Part shown: positions 22,696 through 34,309 of the stretch, one piece after another
Position numbering within the stretch: the stretch's first letter is position 1
Layout of the letters: each line of letters starts with the position of its first letter
Assembly: GCF_901000735.1 (NCBI RefSeq)
Contig: NC_081543.1
Location: 35,150,590-35,214,589 of the forward strand
DNA: 64,000 bases
DNA from: Corylus avellana
Taxonomy: Eukaryota; Streptophyta; Magnoliopsida; Fagales; Betulaceae
Direction of reading: 5' to 3'
The notes under the pieces: generated by a model
What the model saw: only the letters and a program-made list of their open reading frames with translations
Database searches by the model: none
What the model was told of the DNA's origin: nothing
Position numbers and translations under genes: made by a program

Positions 22696-23820
22696 TCATT
22701 TCCTGCAAACGATTCCATTTCCATCGGTAGCTCCACCGGTGCAGTCTAGCATGCCATGCTGCATCACCGACGAGTCCTCCGACTCCTCCTGGTCCGAAAC
22801 TTCAGCCGGAGAGAAAACACAAGATTTGCAATCCGATGAGAGAAGTGATGTGGTTCTGTACTTGTCCTCACCTCCGACAACCGGCATTGCCACCCCTGGC
22901 TTCACCGGATTCTCGAAATCCGGTTGGTAAGTCCGCCCAAGCACTCCTTCAACTTTGGAGGACAAGCCGTAGAATCTGAATTGAACCTCCAAGTGAGCAA
23001 AGCAGTCGTCTGAAGGAATCTGGTAGTTGTGGATTCTGTCATCTTCCTGTGTTACAGGCACGACATTGACTAATATCTCCGCCACTTCCGGGAAAATGAT
23101 AGTGACGCTATTCTTTTCCGATGTTCTCTCCACTCTGACGTCGTTTTCAGGGCTTCTCCATACAGAGAGATGGCCTTGTGGTACGGTTAACTCATTCCCA
23201 TTGTAAGAGAATTTCAAATGGTCAACTTCGTCATCCCATGTCGCCGCCGTGGCGGCCTCGAGGGAGAAAGTGTTGGAGTCAAAGAGAACGCCGAGGGCTT
23301 GAATCCATGTGTAGTCTCTGGTTCGGCCGGCCGGGCGGAGGCCAATGAAGCGGGCGTTGATTTGGAGGTTGAGATCGGAAACTAGGGTGAAATGCTCGTT
23401 GCTCTTGCCGTGGAAGTAGAAAACGACGCCGTCTCCACCAATGAAGCGGGGATCTTGGCATCCTGCTCCGGGAGCATTGCAGTTTGGTTTGCGTTCTATA
23501 TAAAATTTGTGATGATTAATTTAAATAAATATGAATTGAAGTGAAAAATGATATGATGATGATAGTGTTAATTACGTACTTTTGCACTCTGCTTTGCATA
23601 TGGGTGAATAACAGTTGATGTAGCAAACTTTAGCTTTGGGGTCTTTTGGATATGATGTTGGGCATTCAGCTGGGCACTTCATCTTCTTGTAAAAGCATGG
23701 GCTCCTTCGAGTGGGACAGGTCTTTGTTTCTACTTTGATTTTTTCTGTTTTGGCATGTGCAGCACTAGATACAAAGAGTAGCACAATGATCATGAATAAC
23801 CCATTCCACCTCATCTCCAT
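22696..23820 (-). CDS. Root-cap domain (LEA-related) secreted protein, gene 1 mirror copy
   Basis: Exon 1 is 23820-23580 and exon 2 is 23495-22696 (minus), 346 residues, with an intron of 84 bp at the same place as in the left copy. In the terminal 173-residue stretch five substitutions separate it from the left copy (F/L, V/I, K/Q, K/Q, A/V). It also has KTCPTRR for KNCPTRR in exon 1. No frame damage. The TATA-like CTATAAGAAGAG is conserved at about 23920. Confidence 0.9.
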
Positions 23821-24623
23821 CACTCTGCTGATCTTCAATGCAAGGATTGCTAGCTAGCTGTCTAGTAGTGTAGTAGTACTGTAGCACTAGCGATTGATCC
23901 TCCTCTCTTCTCTCTGGCTCTTCTTATAGATTTCAACAGGTGGGATTTCTTTTGTTTAATCTCAAGTTGTAGGGGCCGGGAATATGGGCTATGTGATCAG
24001 ATGCTTCAAGTAAATGCTGTACGGAATTTAAAATCTGAGTCAATGCTTAATTAATGCTTTGGGGCTTCTAAATCTGATCTAAAACTCGATCCACGACCAA
24101 GCAGTTTGACTTTCAGTGGTGTTTAAGCGCGTATGACATTTTTGTTTAGACTTTTAGCTAGAGAGCTGAAAAGCATGCCATACGTGCGCGCACGCAAGCA
24201 CGCAAACACCGGCACATATACCGGTGGCAATGGCATTTCTGCATATATGGAAACCCACTAATTACTTTGCTTGCATTAATATAATATAAATGAATACAAG
24301 TCAATGGGAATAATGTGCTTCACGGGTTTGTGAGAATATATAGAATATTTTTTATAATTGTTTCTCAGTAATCAAATATTTGAGATTTGGTTATCTTTTT
24401 TAGTAGATTATGGAATGCGTACAATTCTTAATTAAGATGTAATCTTGTGACAATACTTTCTATAAACACCCGAAAATTTTGTATGTGTGCGTGTTTTTTT
24501 TTAAAAAAATTCTTTCTTAACTTGAGTTTTTCGTAAACTAAAAAGGATGTTCTTGCTTGAGATTGCGTAGTGTCGTCGCTGCATGAATGAATGTACCGCA
24601 AACGAAGCAGAATGTGGGAGAGT

Positions 24624-24999
24624 TGTGGGAAAATGTTGGTCTTGGACGTGGAACAAGGCTTGTTGATAAAGCTAGGTTCATCGCACGTAGGGTTTGAAGT
24701 AATTATTATTATTATTATTTTCTAATCAAAGCAGGAGAGGGGGAGGGTTTGAGGTAATTAATTTGCCCCATAAAGCAAGTAAAATCAATCCTCTAGCTCG
24801 CAAGAAAGTTTGTGGGAAAATGTTGGTCTTGGACGTGCATGGAACAAGGCTTGTTGATAAAGCTAGGTTCATCGCACGTAGGGTTTGTGGTAATTATTAT
24901 TATTATTATTTTCTAATCAAAGCAGGAGAGGGGAGGATTTGAGGTAATTAATTTGCCCCATAAAGCAAGTAAAATCAATCCTCTAGCTTGCAAGAAAGT
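24624..24999. repeat. 187-bp tandem duplication, right arm only
   Basis: The segment starting TTGTGGGAAAATGTTGG at 24624 recurs at 24811, each copy including AACAAGGCTTGTTGATAAAGC, an (ATT)n run and CAAGAAAGTT. The left arm has a single copy (about 3870-4065). Both units are nearly identical, so the duplication is recent. Confidence 0.85.
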
Positions 25000-25001
25000 T
25001 G

Positions 25002-25548
25002 TGTAAGAAATTTCATTTAAAGTATGTCCCTTATGTCACATATATTATTGTAATTATAAAATTGCGGTGTTCAATAATTTATTCCAATTAAAGCTTATTG
25101 TGTAAATCAAATATTCTGAATTAAATTACTGATTTAATTCTTGTGGAACAAGTATTTGATTCCAATCAAATATTCTGAATTAAAGCACTGATTTAATTCT
25201 TGTGGAACGAGTATTTGATTTCATTAAAGATTTTATTTTTGTGGAATCAATTAGCTGTATTGATTTGATTTTTATTCCTTGATAGGAGGAATAATTAAGG
25301 TAACAGCTCTAATTGAGGGTCCCATGACCTACCTATAAATAAGGCATGTGTATTCCATCAATTGGCACTCACTAGTAGGCATAGGTCAGAAGAACCTCTC
25401 AATATTTTTAGTTTTTTAGTTTAGTTGCTGTGGAGTTGTTCTTCAAGTCACTTAAGCAAAGCAATGGCCAGAGGTACATATATATTAAACTATTTCCGCT
25501 GCTAATGTTATTGTTAATTAGCATTTAATATATATTGAATTCTTACCA
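25002..25548. mobile_element. LTR-like insertion (possible solo LTR), right arm only
   Basis: Bounded by TGTAAGAA and TTCTTACCA, so it has the TG...CA ends and short inverted terminal repeat of an LTR. Inside lie two direct repeats around ATTCTGAATTAAA, a promoter-like CCTATAAATAAGGC at about 25331, and a pyrimidine-rich end. The left arm has the uninterrupted site (AAAGTTGGCCAATG, near 3870). No 5-bp target duplication is visible and a few bases at the site differ, so the solo-LTR reading is tentative. Confidence 0.5.
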
Positions 25549-25551
25549 ATG

Positions 25552-25554
<3 letters not shown>

Positions 25555-25609
<55 letters not shown>
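25555..25609. repeat. (TA)n microsatellite, long allele
   Basis: More than twenty TA units; about ten at the mirror position 3842-3862. Confidence 0.85.
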
Positions 25610-25610
<1 letters not shown>

Positions 25611-26700
25611 CCATTGGTGCCAGGGTAACGCGAGGAAAAAAAAATTAAATTTAGAAGAGTTATCTCATAAAAACATATATTTTGGGGGCATTTTAAAATT
25701 TTCTATAAGGTTAATGAGTGCTTTAGAATGGTGAATCAGAGAGGCGTGTAGATTCAAGCTAATTAAGTAAAACAAAAAAAAATTGCAAATGAGAGAAGGA
25801 AGAGAGTGGTGAGAGTTTTAATTTTTTTTAAGTTCTGTTTGCTTTGTGTTCTAGTGTTTTACTAGAAGTGTGGTTGTAATTAAGTTTGAGAAACTAGATT
25901 AGTAGCTCTCCATATGATTATATTAGGCATAATTATTGGGCCGCTACAAAAGATATTGGACCTCTCAAATATTTTTGGGATTTAGAAGTAGACAAATCAG
26001 CCAAGGATTTGTTCCTAAACACAATTATATTGAAGATTTCATTGTCTTGGTTGTATTACAAAAGTATACTCATGTAATAGCACGGCAGTGGTATAAAAAA
26101 ATAAAAAAAAAAAATAAAAAAAAAAGAGGGTAAAATGTTGTATTTCCAATCAGTCAATTGCAGTCTATAAAGAGGTGCATGTCTAGAGCTGAAAGTGACA
26201 ATTCCCACCACCAAAAAATAAAAATAATAATAAATAAACAAATAAAAAAAAAAACTGCATTTTGAGGAAACAAATTGAAGGGTATTTTCTGTTCTTCATA
26301 AAAAAAGAGGGAATAAAATTAAAAGAAAATTTTTGAGGGAGGCAAAAACATTATTTTGGAGGGACAAATTTATAAAAATAACATATTTTAAGGAAAAATT
26401 TGAAACTTTTGGAGGGACACTCGACCTCCCACGCATCCAAGTGGGTCTGCCCCTAATTGGCCACCCATTCGTTGAGGTTGTTGGACTACCCCTGATACCA
26501 TTTGGGGTGGTCACGTTTACCCCTTATGTGCCATCAAGTGTGGTTGAGATTACCCATGAGCCATGAGGGTTGGTTGTGGCCACTATCGATTGGTATTGGG
26601 GGTGGTCGCACCACCCCGATGCAGCACTTTTTGCTTTTTCTACTTCTAAAATATATATATATATATTTTTGGTTAACTTTAAAGGTAGAGGAAACTTAAC
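25610..26700. other. Intergenic, mirror of 2709-3840
   Basis: Transposon-like sequence and poly-A tracts. The open frames here are low complexity and differ between arms. No gene supported. Confidence 0.5.
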
Positions 26701-27386
26701 TTGTACCCTTTAGTATCGTTGGATCCTAAGGTCTCCTCTTTGGCGGGGTTTTCTTCTAGGCGGACGTTTGTGGATGTGTTACGAATGGCGTTAGGTGTTG
26801 AGGTGAAGTGTTTGTCCTTGTGCCTTCTCGACGTGTTCCAGGTCTCGGTCGGCCTTGTGAAGGGAAGCAGCGGAGATGAGCTGCGTATAGCGGTGGGCTG
26901 CTATGATTTGGAGAAGCCGGCGACCTTGGACCAGCAGATCTTGCCGAAGAAGAAGAAGAAGAAGAATGGTGTTTTGCTGGCGGCAACAGTATCAACGTTG
27001 AGGAGGAAAAAGATGAAGGGTTTTTTCGTCAATTGTTGGGTGAAGAAGTTCCTAGGGTTTTTTCGTGTGGAACTGTTTACTGGATCTGCTGGATGGTATG
27101 CAATTGAAGCCCAAAGCTGATGGTAAAGCGGCGTAGTGTTGATATTTTGGGGGAGCCGGGTTTGGATAGTGTTGTGGATCCGGTTTTGGATCCTATTTCC
27201 GATCCTGGCATGGGTCATGTTTCGGATCCGGTTATTGATCCGGAAATCGGCCTAGACCTGGGTTTAGGTCCAGATTCGGTCCTGAATCCCATCTGTGTCT
27301 TTCTTCGGATCCATATTTATTGTTGGTGGGTTCTCCACACATCATTGTTGAAGATACAGACGAGGGGTTGGTTTTGGGTACTATAG
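26701..27386 (+). pseudogene. Degenerate LINE gag-like fragment with Asp-Pro repeats, mirror copy
   Basis: Plus-strand mirror of 2035-2708. LRRKKMKGFF is followed by VNCWVKK here, closer to VNWWVKK in the fuller LINE at 36299-37668, so this copy keeps a frame that the left copy lost. The Asp-Pro tail (DPVLDPISDP..., DPVIDPEIG) has one extra unit compared with the left arm. Confidence 0.55.
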
Positions 27387-28302
27387 CGGGTCGTGGGGTT
27401 GTCTATCCGGAGTTGACGTTGTCGGACATGAAAATTTATAAAAATACAAACTAAAAACAACAAAAAAAAAAAACCAGACCAACGACTGACCATGGGTCAC
27501 CACTCACTAGACCCATCTACAATTGGTCATGTGTTAGTCTAAACCCAAGGCGTGGCCTTGGCAAATGTCCACTTTGTTTTTGGTTTTTAAGAGGAATCGC
27601 TTAGTACAATATAAGAGGGTAAAATGGTCTTTTCAATTTTAAGACTATTTTACCCACTTGTTTTGCCTATCCAGTTCTTCTCAATTTTCTTTAAAATAGA
27701 GAGCATCATTTTCACCCCCCTTATATCAATACCGGCAAGTCTAAAGACCTATACGACAAGGCATACTTCTTAGGACGTTCAACGAAACGTTTTGATTTGA
27801 CTGCGTAATACGACCGTCGTTTTATACCTCCAAAAAGAAGAAAATTGTACATTGTGTTTGAGTACATCGTTTGAAAGTAAAAGGGATTGGCGGTGGAACG
27901 AAGAGCAACCAAATAGCCCCAGCCCTCTGGGAGTCGGGGGTTGGCCTCCGGGAGTCGAGGGTTGTCGGCGGCAGACTACTTCAGCAACTCATCTTCCTTC
28001 TCCTCAACTAAAAGGTAAAAATATTTAATTTGGGTCGGCTCTACTATTTGGTCCGCTTTCTTTTGTGTGGCAAATGAATCTACTTTTTTTGGGTGGTTGC
28101 TCCTCCACTTGTTTCTACTCTTAGCAAAAACATTGTTAGAGTAATTAATTATTTCAATTGATTGATTATGTACACCAGTTAATAACGTTTGAGTTTTATG
28201 AATTCTCTTTGTTTCTTTCTTCAGTTAAATATTGTTTAGCTGAGAACAAAATTAGCATGAAATGCGTGTAGTAGTTATCTACTCTAAGAGCATTCCCAGC
28301 AG

Positions 28303-30186
28303 ACTCCCTATAAGGGGGTCTGTTCCCTATGTTTAGGGAATATGTCCAAAAAATCACAAAAAACGTCCCACAGCAGATTCCCTAAATGGTTCCTTAAACC
28401 ATCAGATGCTACAGTGGAACCCAATATATTGGGCTCCACTGTAGCAATCCTAAGGCTTATTAAATTGAAAAATAAATCTTTCTCTCTCCTGTCAGCACAA
28501 GTCTCAACGCAACGCAAGCTCTCTCTTTCCTGTCCAACACGCCACCCATCTCGCTCAATACAAGCTCTCTCCGCTCAATACAAGCTCTCTCTGCGAAAAT
28601 TCCGTCTTCTTCAACCTCTCAAGTTTCATCTGTTCTACACAAGGTAGAGAGGAGACCGAAAAGAGAGAAAATTCGAGATTGAGAGAGAATGGTGAGCGTT
28701 CTGTTCAAGCCGAGAGAGAGAGACTGAAGAACGGTGGTTGAGCCACCGTCGTCGTGGAGTGGGCAGCGCGTGGGCAAAGCTGAACCAGTCCTTTTCCGGC
28801 GAGCGTAGTGTCCAGCTCAGAAAGGTTCGTTCTTTGATTGGAAGAAAGGTTCATTCTTCCCTTTTGTTCGATTTCTCCTAAATTTGGGTTTGTCTTCTCC
28901 TAAATGTTCATTGCTCTGTAATCAAATGTTTTGAAATTATTTTGTATATAGAATTCTTATATTTATTGAGAAGGTTTGAGAAACCTTGGAGAGGAAGAGA
29001 AGTAAAACGCTTTCAAATCCCAGCCTAATTTTGGTGTTCTTGTTGTTCTTTATGGCTAGGAGTTGGCTTTGATATTCACAGGGCATTTTGCTATTATTGC
29101 TTTGTGCTTAGCCAATTCCTTACATTCATCTGGGTGGCGATTAAAGCCCTGATTTTAGACTGAATTATTCTACAAGTTAGGGTTATTGATTTCCGTCCTT
29201 GCTGTATGACACTTTCTTTGTGGGGCTGTGGATTTTCTTGATTAAATGATGGGTTTTCTAGTTAAATTTCATCGGTGTATGTTAAACTCCAAGTTATGTA
29301 TGTTAAACTCCAAGTTACTGGTTATTTGTTTATTGCTAATAGACTTTGGGGGGGCTTCAATGGCTTTTTTTATTCTTCTCCGTTTTGAAATATTGAATGA
29401 CATGTTTTTTGTGGTTTCAAGAATCAATTAGATGGATTTCATGAAAAAGGAAAAAGAACGAAGGGAGGAAAGGCATCATAAGGAGATCTTCAGTAAAACC
29501 TAGACTGTGTTCGACTTACTGTGTTCGACTTACTGGTTTCAGTAAAACCTAGATCTTCAGTAAAACTAGAATCAATTAGATGGACTTCCCACAATTACTG
29601 GTTTTAGAAATTGTCACTTTAGAGCTGCATGAATTATTTTTCTATATTTGGTTCTTGGTGTTCATTGGAAGCGTCTCTTGAGGAAATTGGTTATATACTT
29701 GGGTCAGATTGTTGGGGAGGTTAGATGGGTGTGAGATCAGATTTGTTGTCATTGTGGATTTGTTGGGGTAGTTGGGGTAGATATCCTCTTCTTCCTCAAG
29801 TTTTGTAGAGCCTACATTTTCTGCAATTTGCAGTGATATGTAAAGTGCCACACACCTCCCATCTTAAATGTGTATTTACATTGTTAATCGAACCCAATAA
29901 ATTAGGGTAGTAGATCCCACATTGTAGCTAGCACCATAGATTGAATAATGTGTTGCTTCAATTTAAATTTACAGCTTAGTCTTTGAGTGCTTTTGTACCC
30001 TTTGATTTCCCAAGCCAAAAGTGCATCTTTGAATATCATTTAGAGTTTATTCTCCTTATTGTTAAGGGACTGGTTCAAGGCAAATTAGGATGTTATGTGT
30101 ACATCTTTAATGTTACATGGATCCATGAATGGAACCAAATTTATGATATTTTTAGTTCCTTTTTTTTCATTCAGCTACTTGCACTC
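28303..30186. other. 5' untranslated/subterminal part of the PIF/Harbinger element
   Basis: GA/CT-rich and moderately GC-rich leader (28540-28860) with repeated CTCAATACAAGCTCTCTC. Then AT-rich sequence with small direct duplications (GTTAAACTCCAAGTTA near 29280 and GTTCGACTTACTG near 29510). No gene recognised before ORF1. Confidence 0.5.
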
Positions 30187-31319
30187 ATGGACTCACAAGA
30201 GGGGTTGCAAGAGTTCAATGAAACTCCTTCCCAAAGCTTCACCATGCTCTTACAAGAGGGGCGTCAATACAACAATGAAAATCCACCCCAACCTAAAAAG
30301 AAGTCTACTACTAAAAAAACAAACTTCTCAATAGAAGAAGACGTTTTACTAGTAAAGGCTTGGCTCAATACTGGCCTTGATCCAATTCAAGGGAATTCTC
30401 AAAAAAGCACCAAATTTTGGGATAGGATTTTGGAGAACTATAATGAGAACAAGAAAGAAACCACTGTAGAACGGACTGCACATTCTTTATCAAATCGATG
30501 GTCTTTCATCCAAAAAGTCATCAACAAATTCTGTGGGTACTTAGAACAAGTTGAACATAGGAATCAAAGTGGTATTGGTGAGCAAGATAAGGTATAAATG
30601 ATTTCTTACTAGTAGTGTAAATTAGTCATTTATTTGATTCAAGATTTTAATCATTTTCATTTTCTGAATTTTCTTTTAGATCAATATGGCAAAGGCTATG
30701 TACCAGGAGTTGAATAACAATGCCATATTTCAATTTGAACATTTGTGGAATATGTTGAAGACAGTACCGAAATGGAAGAAATATATGTTGACTCAATCAG
30801 ATTTGAAAAGGAAATGCCTTGATACAAGTACTTCTTATCCGCTAGATGTTATACATTTAGGGGAAGATAACAATGATCAAGATGTACATGTAGCCTTGGA
30901 GAGACCTATAGGCAAGAAGGCTGCGAAAGAGAGAGAGAGAAAAAGAAAGAGCAACAATTGTGGAGAGAAAGAGATTGTGATGGAGGTTTTGAGTGGATTA
31001 GCGGAAGCGAAGAAGAGATTACATGAGGAGAGAAAGAAAGAGATCGATACGACAAAGGAGGAGATCATTCGTATTGAGAAACAAAAGCTTGAGGTTGAAC
31101 TTAGGAAAGAGGAAAGGGAGCAAAAGAAAGAAGAATTTGAGAAACAAAAGAAACTTTGAAAAACAAAAGCTTGAAGTTGAACTTAGGAAAGAGGCAAGGG
31201 AACAAAAGAAAGAAGAATTTGAAATTATGATGATGGATACAAGCCACTTGTCTAAAATGCAGCTTGAATATATTCAATCTCTCCAAATGGAAATCATTGA
31301 GAAGCGTAGTAGTAAATAG
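30187..31319 (+). CDS. PIF/Harbinger ORF1, Myb/SANT-type DNA-binding protein with frameshifted C-terminus
   Basis: Exon 1 is 30187-30591, starting MDSQEGLQEF. It contains a basic stretch (PKPKKKSTTKK-like) and then a SANT/trihelix-like domain (NFSIEEDVLLVKAWL ... FWDRILENYNENK ... RTAHSLSNRWSFIQK). A GT-AG intron leads to exon 2 at 30680 (MAKAMYQEL, FEHLWNMLKTVPKW), which has a NAM-associated-like coiled coil. ORF1 proteins bind element ends and help the transposase. The frame stops at 31159. The expected ending (EFEIMMMDTSHLSKMQLEYIQ..., to 31319) lies in another frame, because an 82-bp segment (from about 31082) is tandemly duplicated. This copy therefore probably makes a truncated protein. 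Confidence 0.85.
31080..31245 (+). repeat. 82-bp tandem duplication in ORF1 coiled coil
   Basis: The segment starting ACAAAAGCTTGAGGTTGAAC near 31081 recurs with few changes 82 bp later, at about 31163. Since 82 is not a multiple of three, it shifts the frame and creates the stop at 31157-31159. Confidence 0.85.
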
Positions 31320-31627
31320 TCATCGGTCTTTGGGTATTATTTTGTATTTAAGTGAACTAATCATGTAATTTTGTAAATAGTCATTGATTTTGTCATCTTT
31401 TTGTTCAGTGACTATTTTGCTATTGAAAGTAAGAATAGCACAGACCTCTTTGTTGCACATTGATTAAAGCTAAGAATGCTTGTGTTGTTTACATGTATGA
31501 AGATCTTCTTTGATGAGGTTCTAACTGAAGGTATAACATTTGTGTAATTTTGTAAATCAATGTATCAAGTTCCTTTTCTTTGTGTGCAAAGGCAGTGTGT
31601 GAAATTCTGTATGAGAAGGTGTAGCAT

Positions 31628-32453
31628 TTGGAAGTCCAGGTGAAAGATGGGTCTATATACTCTGGAATATTTCATGCAACAAACACTACTGAAAAAGATT
31701 TTGGTATGTTTTGTTGGATTTGGTTTTGTTTAAGAGATTATGCTTTTGACTTTTAGTGTTGTAAATGGATTCAGTTCCTGGTTTCCATGGAAGTCTTTTC
31801 TAGAACACATGCAATTCTCATCGTCAATAACATTCACTTGCTTGTAACCCTCAGGAATCATCTTGAAAATGGCGCGCTTGACAAAGGATGGTTCTGTACG
31901 AGGGCAGAAGGCTACTGCAGAGTCTGTTAGCAAGGCTCCTTCAAAGACTTTTATCATACCTGGCAAAGAGCTTGTACAAGTTGTTGCAAAGGTTCTGCTG
32001 CATTTCTTGTATAGTTGTTTTTGAAACTCTGCAATCTCAAATGTTGTTTCTACTAGTGATTTGATTGGTTGATATGTACTTATTAAAAAAAAGATGATTA
32101 GTTGATATGTTGTTGTTTTGTTAAAATTCTGAATGGCTTGTTATGTATGATAGAAAGTCGATAATCATGATTGTGTAATAGAGAAATCTTAGCCTTGTGT
32201 CAGATGTTGTGGCTAAGTTTGTATTTTATCTATCTAATTGGGTTTAATGTTGATGTTGCCAGGGGGTGTCTGTAACTAGGGATGAGTTATCACATGAAGT
32301 CCAACATGAAAAGCAGCAGGAGCTTATGCTGGACTCCTCCATATCACAATCTCGATATGTTGAGATGGAGAGAGAACTAGAACCCTGGGTCCCTGGTGAA
32401 GATGATCCTCAATTTCCTGAACTGGATAATATATTTGATGACCCTTGGCATAG
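31628..32453 (+). pseudogene. Captured fragment of an ataxin-2/CID-type gene (SM-ATX to LsmAD region)
   Basis: Three exon-like blocks joined in phase by GT-AG introns. The first, to 31703, reads EVQVKDGSIYSGIFHATNTT then EKDFG. The second, 31855-31991, reads IILKMARLTKDGSVRG ... SKTFIIPGKELVQVVAK. The third, 32263-32453, reads GVSVTRDELSHEV ... RELEPWVPGEDD, PELDNIFDDPWHR. These match the SM-ATX end and LsmAD start of plant ataxin-2 homologues (CID3/CID4 type), which bind RNA and poly(A)-binding protein. An in-frame stop lies just before the first block, and no start, remaining domains or PAM2 motif are present. Introns are retained, so genomic DNA, not cDNA, was captured. Confidence 0.8.
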
Positions 32454-32521
32454 GTTGTTATAATAACTATTTCTTTCCCCAAATATCTTGGTAATTGTTC
32501 TACAGTTCTGATAACTTCTCT

Positions 32522-32656
32522 TCTGATGTCCGGCAGAGTGCCTTTGCACTTCTTGGGGACCTCATGGCTTTTACTTTTGAGCTGTAGTCTTGGTAGCCTT
32601 TTTATCTACCTTACATATGTGTTGTACAGAACACTCCTAAACTAAAGGAAATTGTT
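32522..32656 (+). pseudogene. Captured fragment of a transportin-1-like gene
   Basis: 32522-32563 reads SDVRQSAFALLGDL and 32630-32656 reads NTPKLKEIV. Both are, in order, characteristic of HEAT-repeat segments of plant transportin-1/karyopherin beta-2 (nuclear import receptor). Between them lies non-matching sequence with stops, ending in a splice-acceptor-like TTGTACAG, so an intron or deletion joins them. It is very short, hence moderate confidence. It starts about 70 bp after the ataxin-2 fragment, which it does not belong to. Confidence 0.6.
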
Positions 32657-33019
32657 ATGTTTTAAGGAAACTCTTCAATTACCATTCTTTTTTTTTTTAA
32701 TGTATTCTAAGACAAACTGAAGGTGCAATCATACGAATTCACAATTTTTTTTTTTAATGGCGTGGCTGATTTGGTGTCTGGTGGGATCCAACAAGGTTGG
32801 ATTCTTAACATTAACAAAAACTTTTGCAGATGACTCACATGGCACACACTGGACAATAGACATAATTATAATGGAGGCCTGGATTTGGTCACGTGCACTA
32901 CCGCCAACTTCCTTATAGGCCATGTAGTTTTTAATATATTTGTTAATAGACTAGGTATTAAAAAAAAAAAAATACAATTAGCCATAGTGCAATCATACAA
33001 AATTTAAAATCAAAAGTTC
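32657..33019. other. 3' intergenic part of PIF/Harbinger element
   Basis: AT-rich, between the captured fragments and the 3' end of the convergent transposase. GCCATGTAGTT recurs near 32919 and 33025 with similar surroundings, a small direct repeat. No coding content. Confidence 0.5.
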
Positions 33020-34309
33020 TTATTGGCCATGTAGTTGCCATAAATGCTCGACAAGGTCCGACTGGAGTTGAGAATGAGTTACTCGATCTCTAATACGATG
33101 ATGATTTTGTATGAATTCCAAAAACTCAACTGTATGCTCATGTGATGGTGGTTCGAGTGGAATCTCATTGATTTGTTCATAATCGAAGTCATCTGCTCCA
33201 AGGTATAAATCTCGCTCGTCTTCAACGATCATATTATGCAATATTATGCACGCCATCATAATCTCTTTAAGCATTTCAGGTTTGTGTAAACGTGCAGGTC
33301 CACGCACAATACCAAATCGCGCTTGAAGTACTCCAAATGCCCGCTCTACATCCTTCCTTGCTGACTCTTGAGATGCAGCAAAATTCTTTCTTTTATTTCC
33401 TTGTGGAGCATGAATTGTTTTTACGAATGTTGCCCATTGAGGATATATACCATCGGCAAGATAGTATCCCATTGTGTAGTTGTGACCATTGAGTGAGTAG
33501 TTTACTAGAGGTGCACGCCCTTCAGCTAGATTGGTAAATACAGAAGACCGTTCTAACACATTGATGTCATTGTGAGACCCTGGTAACCCAAAAAATGCAT
33601 GCCATATCCAAAGATCATAAGATGCCACGGCTTCCAAAATAATAGTTGGTTCATGGATATGACCAGAATACATACCTTTCCAAGCATTTGGACAGTTCTT
33701 CCACTTCCAATGCATGCAATCAATGCTTCCCAACATACCTGGAAATCCACGACTTGCGCCAATTGCTAGCAATCTAGCAACATCATCTTGGGTTGGCGAC
33801 CTCAAGTACTCGGTGGAAAATTTTGAATTCACCGCTTGAACAAATAGTTTAAAACACTCCATTGCAGTAGATTCTCCAATTCGTAAGTATTCATCCATAA
33901 GATCTGCCATTACTCCATAAGCGAGCATTCTAAGTGCGGCAGTCATCTTTTGTAGGGAAGAGTGCCCAAGCTTGCCAGCAGCATTTCTTTTTTGGAGAAA
34001 ATATGGCTCATGATCTACTATTGCATCATGAATGTAGATAAAAAGTTCACGACGCATACGAAACCTCCTCCGAAATTTTTTGGCTGGATAAACTGGCGAT
34101 GCAGCAAAATAGTCGCGGAAAAGGTTTTCTTGACCTTGCAAAGAATTACGGCAAATAGTATTGCGGCGTTGACCAGAATCACGACGTGATATTGATCCTC
34201 TTTCGCTATCAAATCGTTCTTTTGCCATAGCAATTGCTGAAATTATTTCTAACTCATCATCTGAAGAAGAGTCATATAAAAGATCATCAAGTTTAAAAAT
34301 ATGATTCAT
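33020..34309 (-). CDS. PIF/Harbinger transposase (DDE nuclease)
   Basis: Single uninterrupted frame of 429 residues from ATG at 34309. Acidic N-terminus (SSSDDELEII), a helical segment (residues about 60-130), then the nuclease. The first catalytic Asp is in GSIDCMHW (D197), HND at 246-248, the second Asp in YYLADGIYP (D286), and the Glu in RKDVERAFGVLQARF (E322). LHNMIVEDE lies at about 358-366. This is the plant PIF1-like Harbinger nuclease family, which cuts and rejoins element ends at TWA sites with help from ORF1. All key residues are present and there is no stop or frameshift, so the enzyme may be active. Orientation is convergent with ORF1. Confidence 0.95.
   Translation of the reverse strand: MNHIFKLDDLLYDSSSDDELEIISAIAMAKERFDSERGSISRRDSGQRRNTICRNSLQGQENLFRDYFAASPVYPAKKFRRRFRMRRELFIYIHDAIVDHEPYFLQKRNAAGKLGHSSLQKMTAALRMLAYGVMADLMDEYLRIGESTAMECFKLFVQAVNSKFSTEYLRSPTQDDVARLLAIGASRGFPGMLGSIDCMHWKWKNCPNAWKGMYSGHIHEPTIILEAVASYDLWIWHAFFGLPGSHNDINVLERSSVFTNLAEGRAPLVNYSLNGHNYTMGYYLADGIYPQWATFVKTIHAPQGNKRKNFAASQESARKDVERAFGVLQARFGIVRGPARLHKPEMLKEIMMACIILHNMIVEDERDLYLGADDFDYEQINEIPLEPPSHEHTVEFLEFIQNHHRIRDRVTHSQLQSDLVEHLWQLHGQ

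Noticed and set aside
31730..31966. Minus-strand 78-codon frame over the captured exon
   Set aside because: Shadow of the ataxin-2-like exon on the opposite strand.
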